Assembly: GCA_036392795.1 (NCBI GenBank)
Contig: DASVXH010000020.1
Span: 1-48,941, forward strand
Direction of reading: 5' to 3'
DNA: 48,941 nucleotides
From: JARIHD01 sp036392795
GTDB lineage: Bacteria; Patescibacteriota; Saccharimonadia; Saccharimonadales; UBA4665
The position numbers and the translations under genes were made by a program. The notes below the pieces were generated by a model. The model was given only the letters and a program-made list of their open reading frames with translations, did not search any database and had not been told where the DNA came from. This document shows, piece after piece, positions 17,371-24,454 of this stretch; position 1 is the stretch's first letter, and each line of letters starts with the position of its first letter.

Positions 17371-18666
17371 ATGTTAGATAAAGCCAAAAAACTTGCCAGC
17401 CAAAGCCGCGGCCGGATTTTCTCCGGACGTGCATATCAAGACCTAACCGCCGAACAAGTCAAAATAGCACGAGATTACATTCGTGCCTATTGGCCCAAAT
17501 TGGAGCGGTATCACCCCAAAGATGACGGCAGCGTGCTGGGTTTGCCCAAGCCATACTTAATTCCCAGCTCTGAAGAGGGTACTAACTTCGATTACAACGA
17601 AATGTACTATTGGGACAGTTATTTTATTGTGCAGGGACTACTGGACCAGCCCCATAAAGAACTGGTAGAGGGCATGCTGGAAAACCTGTTGCATTTGCAA
17701 AAACGCTTTCATGCTATCCCCAATGCCTCGCGAACATACCTGACCGGTCGATCGCAGCCACCACTGTTAACCAGTTTTATTTTCGATGTCTACAATGTGT
17801 ACAACCCGGGAGCGGAATGGCTCAGGCAGGCCATCGAAGTCGCCAAAGATGAATATCAGACCGTGTGGATGGGCACAGCCAAGCCTCACTGGCGCCTCGT
17901 GCACAAAGGTTTGAGTCGCTATTATGACATTAATATGACACACGATTTGGCTGAGGCTGAAAGTGGCTGGGACTACACGCCACGGTTTGGCCGTCACGCT
18001 CTCAATTATCTGCCGGTTGACCTAAACGCGTTGCTGTATAAATACGAGATGGACTTTGCCCGTGCTGCCCGAATTTTTGGTGATAAAGATGATGCCGTCA
18101 CATGGGAAAAGGCTGCTGAAACCCGCAAAAAGACCATGATTGATCTTATGTGGGACGCTGGCCGCGGACTATTTTATGACTATAATTACGTCAAAGAAAA
18201 GCGCGGCAATATCAGCTCGCTCGCGCCATATTTTGCTATGTGGGCCGGGCTGGTTGACGGCCGTCAGGCGCAGGCAATGGTGAAAGCACTGAAGCGTTTC
18301 GAACAAAAGGGTGGCCTGGCTACTACTGATAATCTGCCATTGGGTCAATATGTGCCGGGCGCAATGCCCACTCAGTGGGCGTATCCTAACGGTTGGGCGC
18401 CGCTGCATTTTATCGTGGTAAAAGGTCTGCAGCGCTATGGCTACCATGATGATGCGAGGCGGATTGCCATGAAATGGCTGGGTAATAATTTGCAGTGGTT
18501 CGAACAAAACGGACTTTTCCTAGAAAAATATAACGTTGTAAGTCCGGAAAAGCCACCATTAAAAGGCGTGTATCCTTCGCAGACCGGTTTTGGATGGACG
18601 AACGGTGTTTTTGAACGGTTTTGTCAGGAGTTTATCGACGGTACCATTCTGCCGAATAATCACTAG
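17371..18666 (+). CDS. Trehalase, glycoside hydrolase family 37
   Basis: Hydrolyses alpha,alpha-trehalose to two glucose molecules. The 431-residue (alpha/alpha)6-barrel protein has YYWDSYFIVQGLL (about 76), AESGWDYTPRF with the catalytic Asp (about 196), the GH37 signature PTQWAYPNGWAPLHF (about 336), and LEKYNV near the C-terminus with the expected catalytic Glu (about 393). It then has YPSQTGFGWTNGVF. It lacks a signal peptide, so it is probably cytosolic, and is shorter than the usual 500-550 residues. For a likely episymbiont it would allow use of host-derived trehalose. Confidence 0.92.
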   Translation: MLDKAKKLASQSRGRIFSGRAYQDLTAEQVKIARDYIRAYWPKLERYHPKDDGSVLGLPKPYLIPSSEEGTNFDYNEMYYWDSYFIVQGLLDQPHKELVEGMLENLLHLQKRFHAIPNASRTYLTGRSQPPLLTSFIFDVYNVYNPGAEWLRQAIEVAKDEYQTVWMGTAKPHWRLVHKGLSRYYDINMTHDLAEAESGWDYTPRFGRHALNYLPVDLNALLYKYEMDFARAARIFGDKDDAVTWEKAAETRKKTMIDLMWDAGRGLFYDYNYVKEKRGNISSLAPYFAMWAGLVDGRQAQAMVKALKRFEQKGGLATTDNLPLGQYVPGAMPTQWAYPNGWAPLHFIVVKGLQRYGYHDDARRIAMKWLGNNLQWFEQNGLFLEKYNVVSPEKPPLKGVYPSQTGFGWTNGVFERFCQEFIDGTILPNNH

Positions 18667-18707
18667 CGCTTTGATTTGCACGCCGGTATAATTATGCGTA
18701 ATTACCA

Positions 18708-20189
18708 ATGCGTAAAAAAATTACATCTATCATAAATGGCCTGACAGTGATTTCATTGTTGACGTTGTGGTTTGTTTTACCTCAGACTGCTCAAGCTGTT
18801 ACTAATCAGTCACTCGCCGTGCCATTGTTTACCGCGCCGGACAAGGGGAGTTTTTGGGATGACGTTCGCAATGTTGGGGCATCAAGCGCGCCCTTCGTTG
18901 TTGCTAATCAGAATAATGGTCCAGGCACGGCTGTTTCGCCAGCCTATGCTGCTGCCATTGCCAAAAACGATGCCGTGGGTGTAAAGACGCTGGGCTACGT
19001 GCAGACCAATTATCAGTCGCGACCATACAAAGAAGTTGTGAGTGATATCGATAACTGGTATCGGTTTTATCCTGGTACCAAGGGCATTATGGTTGACCTA
19101 GTCAAAGAAGGTGGTGCGGCCGAGGTTTGTTATGTTTCAGCCCTGTATTCCCACATAAAAAGGACTCACCCAAATGATCTGGTTGTACTAAACCCTGGTA
19201 CTCACCTGTCTACGGTTTACGAACCTTATGGCGACATATTTGTGACTGCTTCTACTGATTATGCGTCCTATCAATCGTGGGTACCGCAATATCGTTCGTT
19301 CGAAGATGTTGCCGAGAACCAGAACCGTTTTTGGCACATCGTTCATAGTGTTCCGGCGGATCAGTACCGCGCCGCGTTTGACGAAGTGCGCAGCAATAAT
19401 GCGGGATGGGCGTTTTTGACCGATAAAACATTGCCGACCCCATTTAAAGCTACCCCATCATTTTGGCAGAGTGAAGCAAGCGACGTGGGGGCATTGCCGG
19501 CCAGTAGTATTCCTAATCGGGGCATAACCTCTTTACCGAGAGGCTGTATTTCTCTGAGTGCATCGGCGGATAATTTGGTGGACACAACCATTGCTCGCCA
19601 GTCGAAAACCAACACTACCATAACGGTTAACAATATTAGTTCTATGTATGATTCGGAGCCTATCACTGCACTGCAGGTGATGAGTATACCAAAAGGCACC
19701 ACTCTTACCGCACTAAGTGCGCCTGACTGGACTTGTGATGTAAGTGGCAAGACGTGTAGCTTTGCCCGCATGATCGCAGCCGGAACTTCGCCCCCCAAAG
19801 TGACGGCGGCCCTAACGGCTGATTGTAACTATAGTGGGGGTGATGCTACTGTTCGCTTGACTAACTACACCGGAAACCGTTGGGATGTAAAAGTGCCGGT
19901 AAGAGCTCCGTTTGGCTGCGATGCGGCTTCGGCGGCAGCAAAATTGAATAGCGACACGAGCGGTCAGGTGCTGACCCTGACTACACAAAGTGTAGAGACC
20001 ACGCCAGAGAATTCTCCGCTCGGTGGGGTAAAAAAGACGCCTGAAATTATCACCGATACGCGGGGTGACCAGGGAGTATCTTTTGTGGTGATAATCGCGG
20101 TGATTTTAGTAGGGCTGCTTTTAATCGCATTGGTTGTATGGGTGATCTGGCTCGTTTACAGGCGCAATCGCTATAGAGTAAAGATTTAG
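18708..20189 (+). CDS. Secreted, membrane-anchored spherulin-4 domain protein
   Basis: The 493-residue protein starts with a signal peptide (residues 1-30, ending near AQA). A spherulation-specific family 4 domain follows (about 37-260), with the family's strands AVPLFTAPDKGSFW, KTLGYVQTNYQSRP, GIMVDLV and VVLNPGTH, and acidic residues at strand ends as in related TIM-barrel glycosidases. A beta-rich region (about 280-420), a Ser/Thr linker and a C-terminal helix with basic tail (about 462-493) anchor it on the outer face of the membrane. It may cleave galactosaminoglycan-like surface polysaccharides, which is family-based inference. TATAAT at 18687-18692 is the likely -10; no SD is seen. Confidence 0.8.
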   Translation: MRKKITSIINGLTVISLLTLWFVLPQTAQAVTNQSLAVPLFTAPDKGSFWDDVRNVGASSAPFVVANQNNGPGTAVSPAYAAAIAKNDAVGVKTLGYVQTNYQSRPYKEVVSDIDNWYRFYPGTKGIMVDLVKEGGAAEVCYVSALYSHIKRTHPNDLVVLNPGTHLSTVYEPYGDIFVTASTDYASYQSWVPQYRSFEDVAENQNRFWHIVHSVPADQYRAAFDEVRSNNAGWAFLTDKTLPTPFKATPSFWQSEASDVGALPASSIPNRGITSLPRGCISLSASADNLVDTTIARQSKTNTTITVNNISSMYDSEPITALQVMSIPKGTTLTALSAPDWTCDVSGKTCSFARMIAAGTSPPKVTAALTADCNYSGGDATVRLTNYTGNRWDVKVPVRAPFGCDAASAAAKLNSDTSGQVLTLTTQSVETTPENSPLGGVKKTPEIITDTRGDQGVSFVVIIAVILVGLLLIALVVWVIWLVYRRNRYRVKI

Positions 20190-20192
20190 CTG

Positions 20193-20214
20193 TATACTAT
20201 AGAAATAACGGAGG
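20193..20214 (+). promoter_or_regulatory. -10 box and strong SD of the slipin gene
   Basis: TATACT (20193-20198) is followed by a short leader with CGGAGG (20209-20214) just before ATG 20219. This is a conventional, SD-led start. Confidence 0.5.
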
Positions 20215-20218
20215 TTTT

Positions 20219-20965
20219 ATGGAAGGTTTTAGTATTTTTATTCTGATCGTCATTGGTCTGTTTATTCTGTCTGGAATAAAGGTGATTAATCAGTTTGAAC
20301 GTGGCGTGGTTTTGACGTTGGGTAAATTTACTGGCGTGCGTGCACCGGGTCTGCGCATCGTGGTGCCAATCTTTCAGCAGATTATAAAAGTAGATGTACG
20401 TTCGACGCCCGTGGACGTGCCCAGTCAAGAGGTTATCACTAAGGATAATGTGACTATAAAAGTAGATGCAGTCGTCTATTTCCGCGTGATCGACACCGCC
20501 AAAGCCGTGCTGGAGACCAATAATTACCGCTACGCAACGGCACAGTTTGCCCAGGCTGCCCTACGTGACGTTGTCGGTAATGTCGAAATGGATAGCCTGC
20601 TAAGCCAGCGTGAACAGATTAGTCAAGAGATCAAGAGGATTGTGGATTCTGAAACCGACAAATGGGGAATCGATGTCGAGAACGTTAAAATCCAAAATAT
20701 CGAACTGCCCCAGGACATGAAGCGCGCCATGGCCAAGCAGGCCGAAGCCGAGCGCGAACGCCGTGCTGTTATTATTAGCGCTGCTGCCGAAAAGGCCGCC
20801 GCACAGGGTGTGGCTGACGCTGCTGCTCTGCTGGCCAAGACGCCCGGCGGTATGGGTATTCGTACCCTGCAGACGCTGGAAAAGATTTCGGTGGAGCCAT
20901 CACAGAAGACCGTGTTTGTTCTTCCGGCCGATTTGGCGGACGCTTTTAAAGGCTTCATGAAATAG
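20219..20965 (+). CDS. SPFH-domain protein (slipin/stomatin-like)
   Basis: A 248-residue membrane scaffold protein. One N-terminal membrane segment (3-22) is followed by the SPFH domain: VINQFERGVVLTLGKFTGVR, PGLRIVVPIFQQIIKVDVR, the conserved DNVTIKVDAVVYFRV, and the helix YRYATAQFAQAALRDVVG. A coiled-coil region rich in Ala/Glu/Arg follows (about 165-200). Bacterial slipins organise membrane microdomains and often pair with an NfeD protease partner, which is not seen here. It lies 29 nt after the spherulin-4 gene and converges with the nucleotidyltransferase gene, whose stop is 9 bp away. Confidence 0.92.
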   Translation: MEGFSIFILIVIGLFILSGIKVINQFERGVVLTLGKFTGVRAPGLRIVVPIFQQIIKVDVRSTPVDVPSQEVITKDNVTIKVDAVVYFRVIDTAKAVLETNNYRYATAQFAQAALRDVVGNVEMDSLLSQREQISQEIKRIVDSETDKWGIDVENVKIQNIELPQDMKRAMAKQAEAERERRAVIISAAAEKAAAQGVADAAALLAKTPGGMGIRTLQTLEKISVEPSQKTVFVLPADLADAFKGFMK

Positions 20966-20974
20966 GCGGGCGAC

Positions 20975-22078
20975 TTAGAACGCTGACGACCAGCCCGACG
21001 ATCGGTAGCCGTCAACAACAAGTGTGTACCCTGCCAAGCGCTCCGTCAGTGACGAGAGCTGGGCAGAATTCGGGGATGCGAACGCCGTCGGATGCCTGTA
21101 GACCTCACTGATATCCAAAAAAGCATCCTGCATACCACCCAGCAAGTCGAGCGATTTTGGTGCAATATCTCTGGTCATATTTTGGATGGCTCGTTCATAT
21201 TCTGCCTTTGAAACCTTGTGGCAGGCCACCTCCTCCATTAGAAATGCTATGTAGTTACTCTTTGCGCCGGCAACGGTAGTGTAGAGCTCGCTTATACTAG
21301 GGTTATGGGCGCCGTAGATATCATGAACTGCCCGTGTTACGCCGTCTCGAGATACTTCGAATGATGAGGGGATTTTGACCGTGGGGGCGGTTAGGCTTTC
21401 GTAGCGGTATCGGATAAACTGTAGGGCGTCCAGCGATTTACGTGCTGTGATGTGGGGAATACTGAGCGCCATACTGAGTGTTTCCGATCTGTTGCTAACG
21501 TAAGATTTTTTGAGATTGTGAGTTGTCCGGGAAATCCATGCCTCAATAAGGCTGCGATGATCTATTTCGAGGGGCTCGATGATGTCGGCAGGATTTTCTC
21601 CTATAACTGTATCTGGATGGCGAGAAGTACGTCTCCGCAGCCAAGCCAACATCGGCGTGGTAAGCGTATGTCCTGCAATTGCCTCGGGTTCGGTGAGCCA
21701 CGTTACCTCGGTGCTGACTGCCGTCTTATCAAAGATCTGTTCGCTCATTTCGCGGAGCGCATCAGTTACTTTGGGGGTACCGTCGTCTTTGCTTATGACA
21801 ATAAGGTCCAAGTCGCTTAATGGATTGGCTTCAGGCGGAGTAAAGAGGTCGTGCGCGATGGCGGACCCAAACAGCACCGCCCCTATCAGATGACGCTTGG
21901 TTTCGTGCGCGGACAGTGCGGAGTAGGCTAGTTGCGCCGCCTGCTGGTAGCGCCGCTCTGGATGGTTAAGCCGTCCCGACACTACCTCGTCGTAGGTAGT
22001 TGCTCGCATTGCTTTATTAAAGTATGGCAGCGAACCATTGTCAAAAGAGTGGCATGAATATATAGTTCGGCCGGACAC
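20975..22078 (-). CDS. Nucleotidyltransferase-domain protein
   Basis: A 367-residue protein with a Pol-beta-type nucleotidyltransferase core: GAVLFGS near residue 65 and SDLDLIVIS about 20 residues later give the hG[GS]...DhDh metal-binding pattern. The rest is helical and resembles the C-terminal helical bundles of substrate-modifying NTases (antibiotic or tRNA nucleotidyltransferase relatives). The GTG at 22078 is the longest start; ATG at 22009 (MRATTYDEVV) is a fair alternative, and neither has a good SD. The gene points away from tRNA-Phe and may be part of the accessory DNA around it. A related NTase core is fused to a decarboxylase at 44357. Confidence 0.72.
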   Translation of the reverse strand: MSGRTIYSCHSFDNGSLPYFNKAMRATTYDEVVSGRLNHPERRYQQAAQLAYSALSAHETKRHLIGAVLFGSAIAHDLFTPPEANPLSDLDLIVISKDDGTPKVTDALREMSEQIFDKTAVSTEVTWLTEPEAIAGHTLTTPMLAWLRRRTSRHPDTVIGENPADIIEPLEIDHRSLIEAWISRTTHNLKKSYVSNRSETLSMALSIPHITARKSLDALQFIRYRYESLTAPTVKIPSSFEVSRDGVTRAVHDIYGAHNPSISELYTTVAGAKSNYIAFLMEEVACHKVSKAEYERAIQNMTRDIAPKSLDLLGGMQDAFLDISEVYRHPTAFASPNSAQLSSLTERLAGYTLVVDGYRSSGWSSAF

Positions 22079-22084
22079 TTGTAC

Positions 22085-22113
22085 TTGTTGAAAAAGATGT
22101 TTTCGGTTAAAAT
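22085..22113 (+). promoter_or_regulatory. Possible tRNA-Phe promoter
   Basis: TTGTTG (22085-22090), 17 nt and TAAAAT (22108-22113). The match to consensus is modest, but it is placed correctly, 35 nt before the tRNA. Confidence 0.4.
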
Positions 22114-22147
22114 AACAGGGTCGCCGCAGAATAGCGGTTAAAAGTGT

Positions 22148-22223
22148 GGCTCTTTAGCTCAGTTGGTAGAGCAGAGGCCTGAAGAGCCTTGTGTCCCCAG
22201 TTCGAGTCTGGGAGGAGCCACCA
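22148..22223 (+). tRNA. tRNA-Phe (GAA)
   Basis: A complete 76-nt cloverleaf: acceptor GGCTCTT/AGGAGCC, D-arm GCTC-AGTTGGTA-GAGC, anticodon loop CTGAAGA with GAA, T-arm CCCAG-TTCGAGT-CTGGG, and encoded CCA. Its 3' end and downstream terminator are copied at 24085-24142, and two gene cassettes lie between the copies. Confidence 0.97.
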
Positions 22224-22279
22224 AATTTGACCAACAGAGGTAAGAATCCGAGATTTAATCGCTCGGATTTTTATTTTAG
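22218..22279 (+). repeat. tRNA-Phe 3' end plus terminator, left copy
   Basis: The sequence from CCACCAAATTTGACC through GAGGTAAG, followed by the hairpin AATCCGAG...CTCGGATT and a T-tract (stem arms 22245-22252 and 22262-22269), is a working terminator for tRNA-Phe. The same run recurs at 24085-24142 with about seven or eight differences. It is interpreted as the left boundary of a tRNA-targeted insertion. Confidence 0.75.
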
Positions 22280-22284
22280 CAAAT

Positions 22285-22320
22285 CTACCCCTGTAAATTA
22301 GTTCGAGTCTGGCAGGGCGG
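22285..22320 (+). repeat. Cassette head repeat, copy 1
   Basis: A 36-bp run ending in TTAGTTCGAGTCTGG-C-AGGGCGG, nearly identical to 23401-23436. The TTCGAGT loop flanked by TTAG/CTGG resembles a tRNA T-arm and the start of an acceptor strand. It lies upstream of the first cassette gene. Confidence 0.65.
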
Positions 22321-22402
22321 ACATTATGATTGTTAGCTTCTCGTGACCATCTACAGCCACAATGCTATGAGTTAGGGAATTTTCTTGATAAAATGGAGCA
22401 TT

Positions 22403-23251
22403 ATGCCTGCTCCAGAACTTAATTTCCCAAATTTTGATATGTCGCTCGATCCCTGTGTGCTTGAAGCGCAAGTTGGTTCGCGAGTGCTGAGGTGCGTGGG
22501 GACTAATCCTCATTTTAATGATCCTACCAGTCCTCAGTTTTCAATGGTGGTTGACCAATGGAAGGTATTTTTAGACAAACTGGATAATATAGAGTCCGCA
22601 TTGGCCATCTCGGAGGGTAAAATTAGAACTCCTGCGCAGACGGCAGAAGCCTCTGTGGAGTTGGACGGTGAACCTTGTCTCTTGGCGTATCTGGCGCAAA
22701 GCGCTGGTATCCGCAATGTTTCGTTTGAGCCGCCTAGTTATTCCGAAGCTAAACCTTTGTTAGAAAAGGGGCATGATCCGGACGCAGTTAGTTATTATTA
22801 CTATACGCGCAATCTTCCTCAATGGTACCGTATGAATCCGCAGCCAAGTCTTGGTGACTTTTTTAGTGCCGAAACAAATTGGGGAAGAACCAGGCTTCCG
22901 CGGCACATCCCCGAACTTGATTTTTCATACGATGCTTTACAAAGAGCGCATAAGAAATTCTTTGGGATAGATTCACCTTTTGAACCTGCAGACCCAAAAA
23001 ATGCCACCTTTTTTGGACGGCAAATGGCACCCGATAATCCGCAGACACCACCGCAGCGCGTTGCCAGGGATTGTCATGTTATGAGGGATCAATATCAGGC
23101 GGATCAACTATGGAACGCCTGGGAGGGCGGAGCTAGTTTATTTGTCTTATCTCACGCACTGCATATAAGGGGTATCGAACCAGCACTCAGCGCAATGAAG
23201 GACGTTCCATCGAGGAAGTTGCAGTGGAATTATAATCAGTCGTCTGACTAA
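22403..23251 (+). CDS. Cassette gene 1: TraB/Tiki-like protein
   Basis: A 282-residue soluble protein. Motifs fit the TraB/GumN-Tiki group: GTNPHF near the N-terminus, SEGKIR (about 73), the block EPCLLAYLAQSAGI then VSFEPPS (about 95-115), SYYYYTRNLPQWYR (about 133), RVARDCHVMRDQY and SHALHIRGIEPAL at the end. The activity is unknown; members are suspected metal-dependent hydrolases. Start is ATG 22403, 8 nt after an extended -10 (TG-A-TAAAAT), with a GGAG that could also serve as SD. It is followed by a conserved tail repeat (23268-23339). Confidence 0.68.
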   Translation: MPAPELNFPNFDMSLDPCVLEAQVGSRVLRCVGTNPHFNDPTSPQFSMVVDQWKVFLDKLDNIESALAISEGKIRTPAQTAEASVELDGEPCLLAYLAQSAGIRNVSFEPPSYSEAKPLLEKGHDPDAVSYYYYTRNLPQWYRMNPQPSLGDFFSAETNWGRTRLPRHIPELDFSYDALQRAHKKFFGIDSPFEPADPKNATFFGRQMAPDNPQTPPQRVARDCHVMRDQYQADQLWNAWEGGASLFVLSHALHIRGIEPALSAMKDVPSRKLQWNYNQSSD

Positions 23252-23253
23252 AG

Positions 23254-23337
23254 TTACTTACACAGTTCCTCTAGTTGTTCATGTATGGTCACTAAGTCAT
23301 CGAAGATATAGTTCCACTTTTCCCTGGCATGGCCCAC
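23254..23337 (-). CDS. Conserved 27-codon reading frame at cassette tail 1
   Basis: On the minus strand, a frame from GTG 23337 to TAA 23254-23256 encodes a peptide containing VGHAREKWNYIFDDL. The tail of cassette 2 encodes the same peptide with mostly conservative changes and several third-position-only codon differences (TTC/TTT, GAC/GAT, TTA/TTG, ACC/ACG), which suggests selection on protein. The frame begins exactly at the CACCA boundary. It is either a microprotein or the C-terminus of a gene split by insertion. Confidence 0.4.
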   Translation of the reverse strand: MGHAREKWNYIFDDLVTIHEQLEELCK

Positions 23338-23339
23338 CA
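23268..23339 (+). repeat. Cassette tail repeat, copy 1
   Basis: The run TCATCGAAGATATAGTTCC through CTGGCATGGCCCACCA matches the end of cassette 2 (24020-24090), with about 46 of the last 52 bases identical. It ends in CCACCA like a tRNA 3' end. Interpreted as the right-hand recombination site of a gene cassette. Confidence 0.7.
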
Positions 23340-23357
23340 GAAATTATTACAGATACG

Positions 23358-23396
23358 AAAAGTTCCAGATTTTATTTTCTGGGACTTTTCTGTTTA
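23358..23396 (+). terminator. Terminator after cassette 1
   Basis: The stem AAAAGTTCCAGA (23358-23369) pairs with TCTGGGACTTTT (23379-23390), with one G-U pair, and is followed by CTGTTT. Confidence 0.65.
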
Positions 23397-23400
23397 TGTG

Positions 23401-23436
23401 ACCTCTGTTGTTTTTAGTTCGAGTCTGGTAGGGCGG
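23401..23436 (+). repeat. Cassette head repeat, copy 2
   Basis: Nearly identical to 22285-22320 and ends TTAGTTCGAGTCTGG-T-AGGGCGG. It lies upstream of the second cassette gene. Confidence 0.65.
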
Positions 23437-23480
23437 CGTTTCCATATCAAAAGAGTGTAATTTTATGTAAACTGGAGCTA

Positions 23481-23996
23481 ATGATCGCAAAATTAGATAA
23501 GAAATTTTTTAAAGCCGAACTTAAAAAACGGGCTGCCAAAGATAAAGAGATGCGTCTCCATGCTATGGAAGGATTGCCCTGGGACGCGAGTGTGGATAAA
23601 GATAATACCGCGTGGATTAAAGATATTATCACTACTCACGGATGGCCCGCAGTGTCAGAGTATGGTAAAAGCACTTTGGAGGATCTGTGGCTATTGGTGC
23701 AGCACGCAGATTATGATCCAGCCTTCCAGGAGTATTGTCTTGACCTTATGAAAGAGTGCTCGCCTGAGGAAATTAATCTTTCGGATATGGCTTTCCTTGA
23801 AGATAGGGTAAGAGTGAATACTGGACGCAAACAGCTGTACGGCACGCAGTTTCACACAACTGGTGAGGGAAAATTTGAACCACAACCCATAGAAGACGAA
23901 GCAAATCTAAAGCTGCGACGTAAAGCTGCAGGATTGAATAGCTTTGAGGAATATACGACAGTTATGATGAGGCTGTATAAGAAGAATGGCAAGTAG
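23481..23996 (+). CDS. Cassette gene 2: DUF6624-like protein
   Basis: A 171-residue soluble protein matching the pattern of DUF6624: DKDNTAWIKDIITTHGWP (about 33-50), LWLLVQHADYDPAFQEYCL (about 69-87), AFLEDRVRVNTGRKQLYGTQ (about 104-123) and PIEDEANLKLRRKAAGLNSF near the end. The family is common in Actinobacteria and Bacteroidetes; its function is unknown, and toxin or immunity contexts have been discussed only loosely. The start region TAAACTGGAGC-TA-ATG is very similar to that of cassette gene 1. A conserved tail follows the stop. Confidence 0.75.
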   Translation: MIAKLDKKFFKAELKKRAAKDKEMRLHAMEGLPWDASVDKDNTAWIKDIITTHGWPAVSEYGKSTLEDLWLLVQHADYDPAFQEYCLDLMKECSPEEINLSDMAFLEDRVRVNTGRKQLYGTQFHTTGEGKFEPQPIEDEANLKLRRKAAGLNSFEEYTTVMMRLYKKNGK

Positions 23997-24007
23997 CCAG
24001 CCATTGA

Positions 24008-24088
24008 CTATAGTAAGTCTTTCAATTTCTCGTATAGCGTAGCCAAATCATCAAAGATATAGTTCCACTTTTTCCTGGCATGGCCCAC
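24008..24088 (-). CDS. Conserved 26-codon reading frame at cassette tail 2
   Basis: The counterpart of 23254-23337: GTG 24088 to TAG 24008-24010, a peptide containing VGHARKKWNYIFDDL followed by an Ala/Leu/Glu/Lys-rich helix. It is convergent with cassette gene 2. Coding conservation with its sister is the only evidence that it is real. Confidence 0.4.
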   Translation of the reverse strand: MGHARKKWNYIFDDLATLYEKLKDLL

Positions 24089-24090
24089 CA
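24020..24090 (+). repeat. Cassette tail repeat, copy 2
   Basis: The second copy of the tail ending in CTGGCATGGCCCACCA. Here it is joined directly to a copy of the tRNA-Phe 3' flank (24085-24142), marking the right end of the insertion. Confidence 0.7.
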
Positions 24091-24142
24091 AATTTGATCA
24101 ACAGAGGTAAAAATCCAAGAATTTATGTCTCGGATTTTTGTT
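24085..24142 (+). repeat. tRNA-Phe 3' flank, right copy with decayed terminator
   Basis: Repeats 22218-22275: CCACCAAATTTGATC, then CAACAGAGGTAA and an AATCCAAG...CTCGGATT hairpin with one mismatch and a T-tract. It lies beside the truncated tspO, fitting an insertion boundary. Confidence 0.7.
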
Positions 24143-24424
24143 TAATATGGCAGCAACCGCGAGCAAGGGTTGATGGAGTCCAAAGAATATAATACTCCAT
24201 AAGGCGTTTAGTATGAGCTGAATAGCGAATATGGCATAAGCTTTTTGTTTTGTTTCTTTGCTTTTGGTTGTCCATACAGGATATAAACTAATCCCATAAA
24301 CGGATAGAACAGCGTCCATACCGGTCCAAACAACCAGTTCGGTGCATAGGTTCGGTGCAGCAGATGGCGAGCGTTTATCTGGCACTAGTGCGTTGCCGTA
24401 ACTCCTGTTACTGTGCTTGAGCAA
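24098..24424 (-). pseudogene. tspO: Broken TspO/MBR gene
   Basis: The minus strand encodes TspO pieces in two frames. One frame gives APNWLFGPVWTLFYPFMG; the other continues with ISLYPVW and then IQLILNALWSIIFFGLHQPL. Frame use changes twice. A 13-bp-period duplication (GTTCGGTGCA at 24337-24346 and again at 24350-24359) adds 13 bases, and one base is missing near 24295. The net +12 leaves an open frame that carries a scrambled segment. The C-terminal helices are lost where the tRNA-Phe insertion boundary (24085-24142) begins, and the N-terminal helix is absent too. TspO proteins are five-helix tryptophan-rich porphyrin sensors; this copy is surely inactive. Confidence 0.78.
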
Positions 24425-24454
24425 AGTTGCTTCCTCGTTATTGGAACACCGGGG

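Noticed and set aside
23254..24088. Tail peptides as a tyrosine recombinase C-terminus
   Set aside because: GH and a Tyr are present, but their spacing does not fit the LGHxxxxxTxxY pattern, and Arg/Tyr boxes cannot be shown from 27 codons.
22148..24142. Repeats around tRNA-Phe as a CRISPR array
   Set aside because: The repeats are few, of different types, spaced by whole genes and tied to tRNA-like ends; there are no regular short spacers or cas genes.
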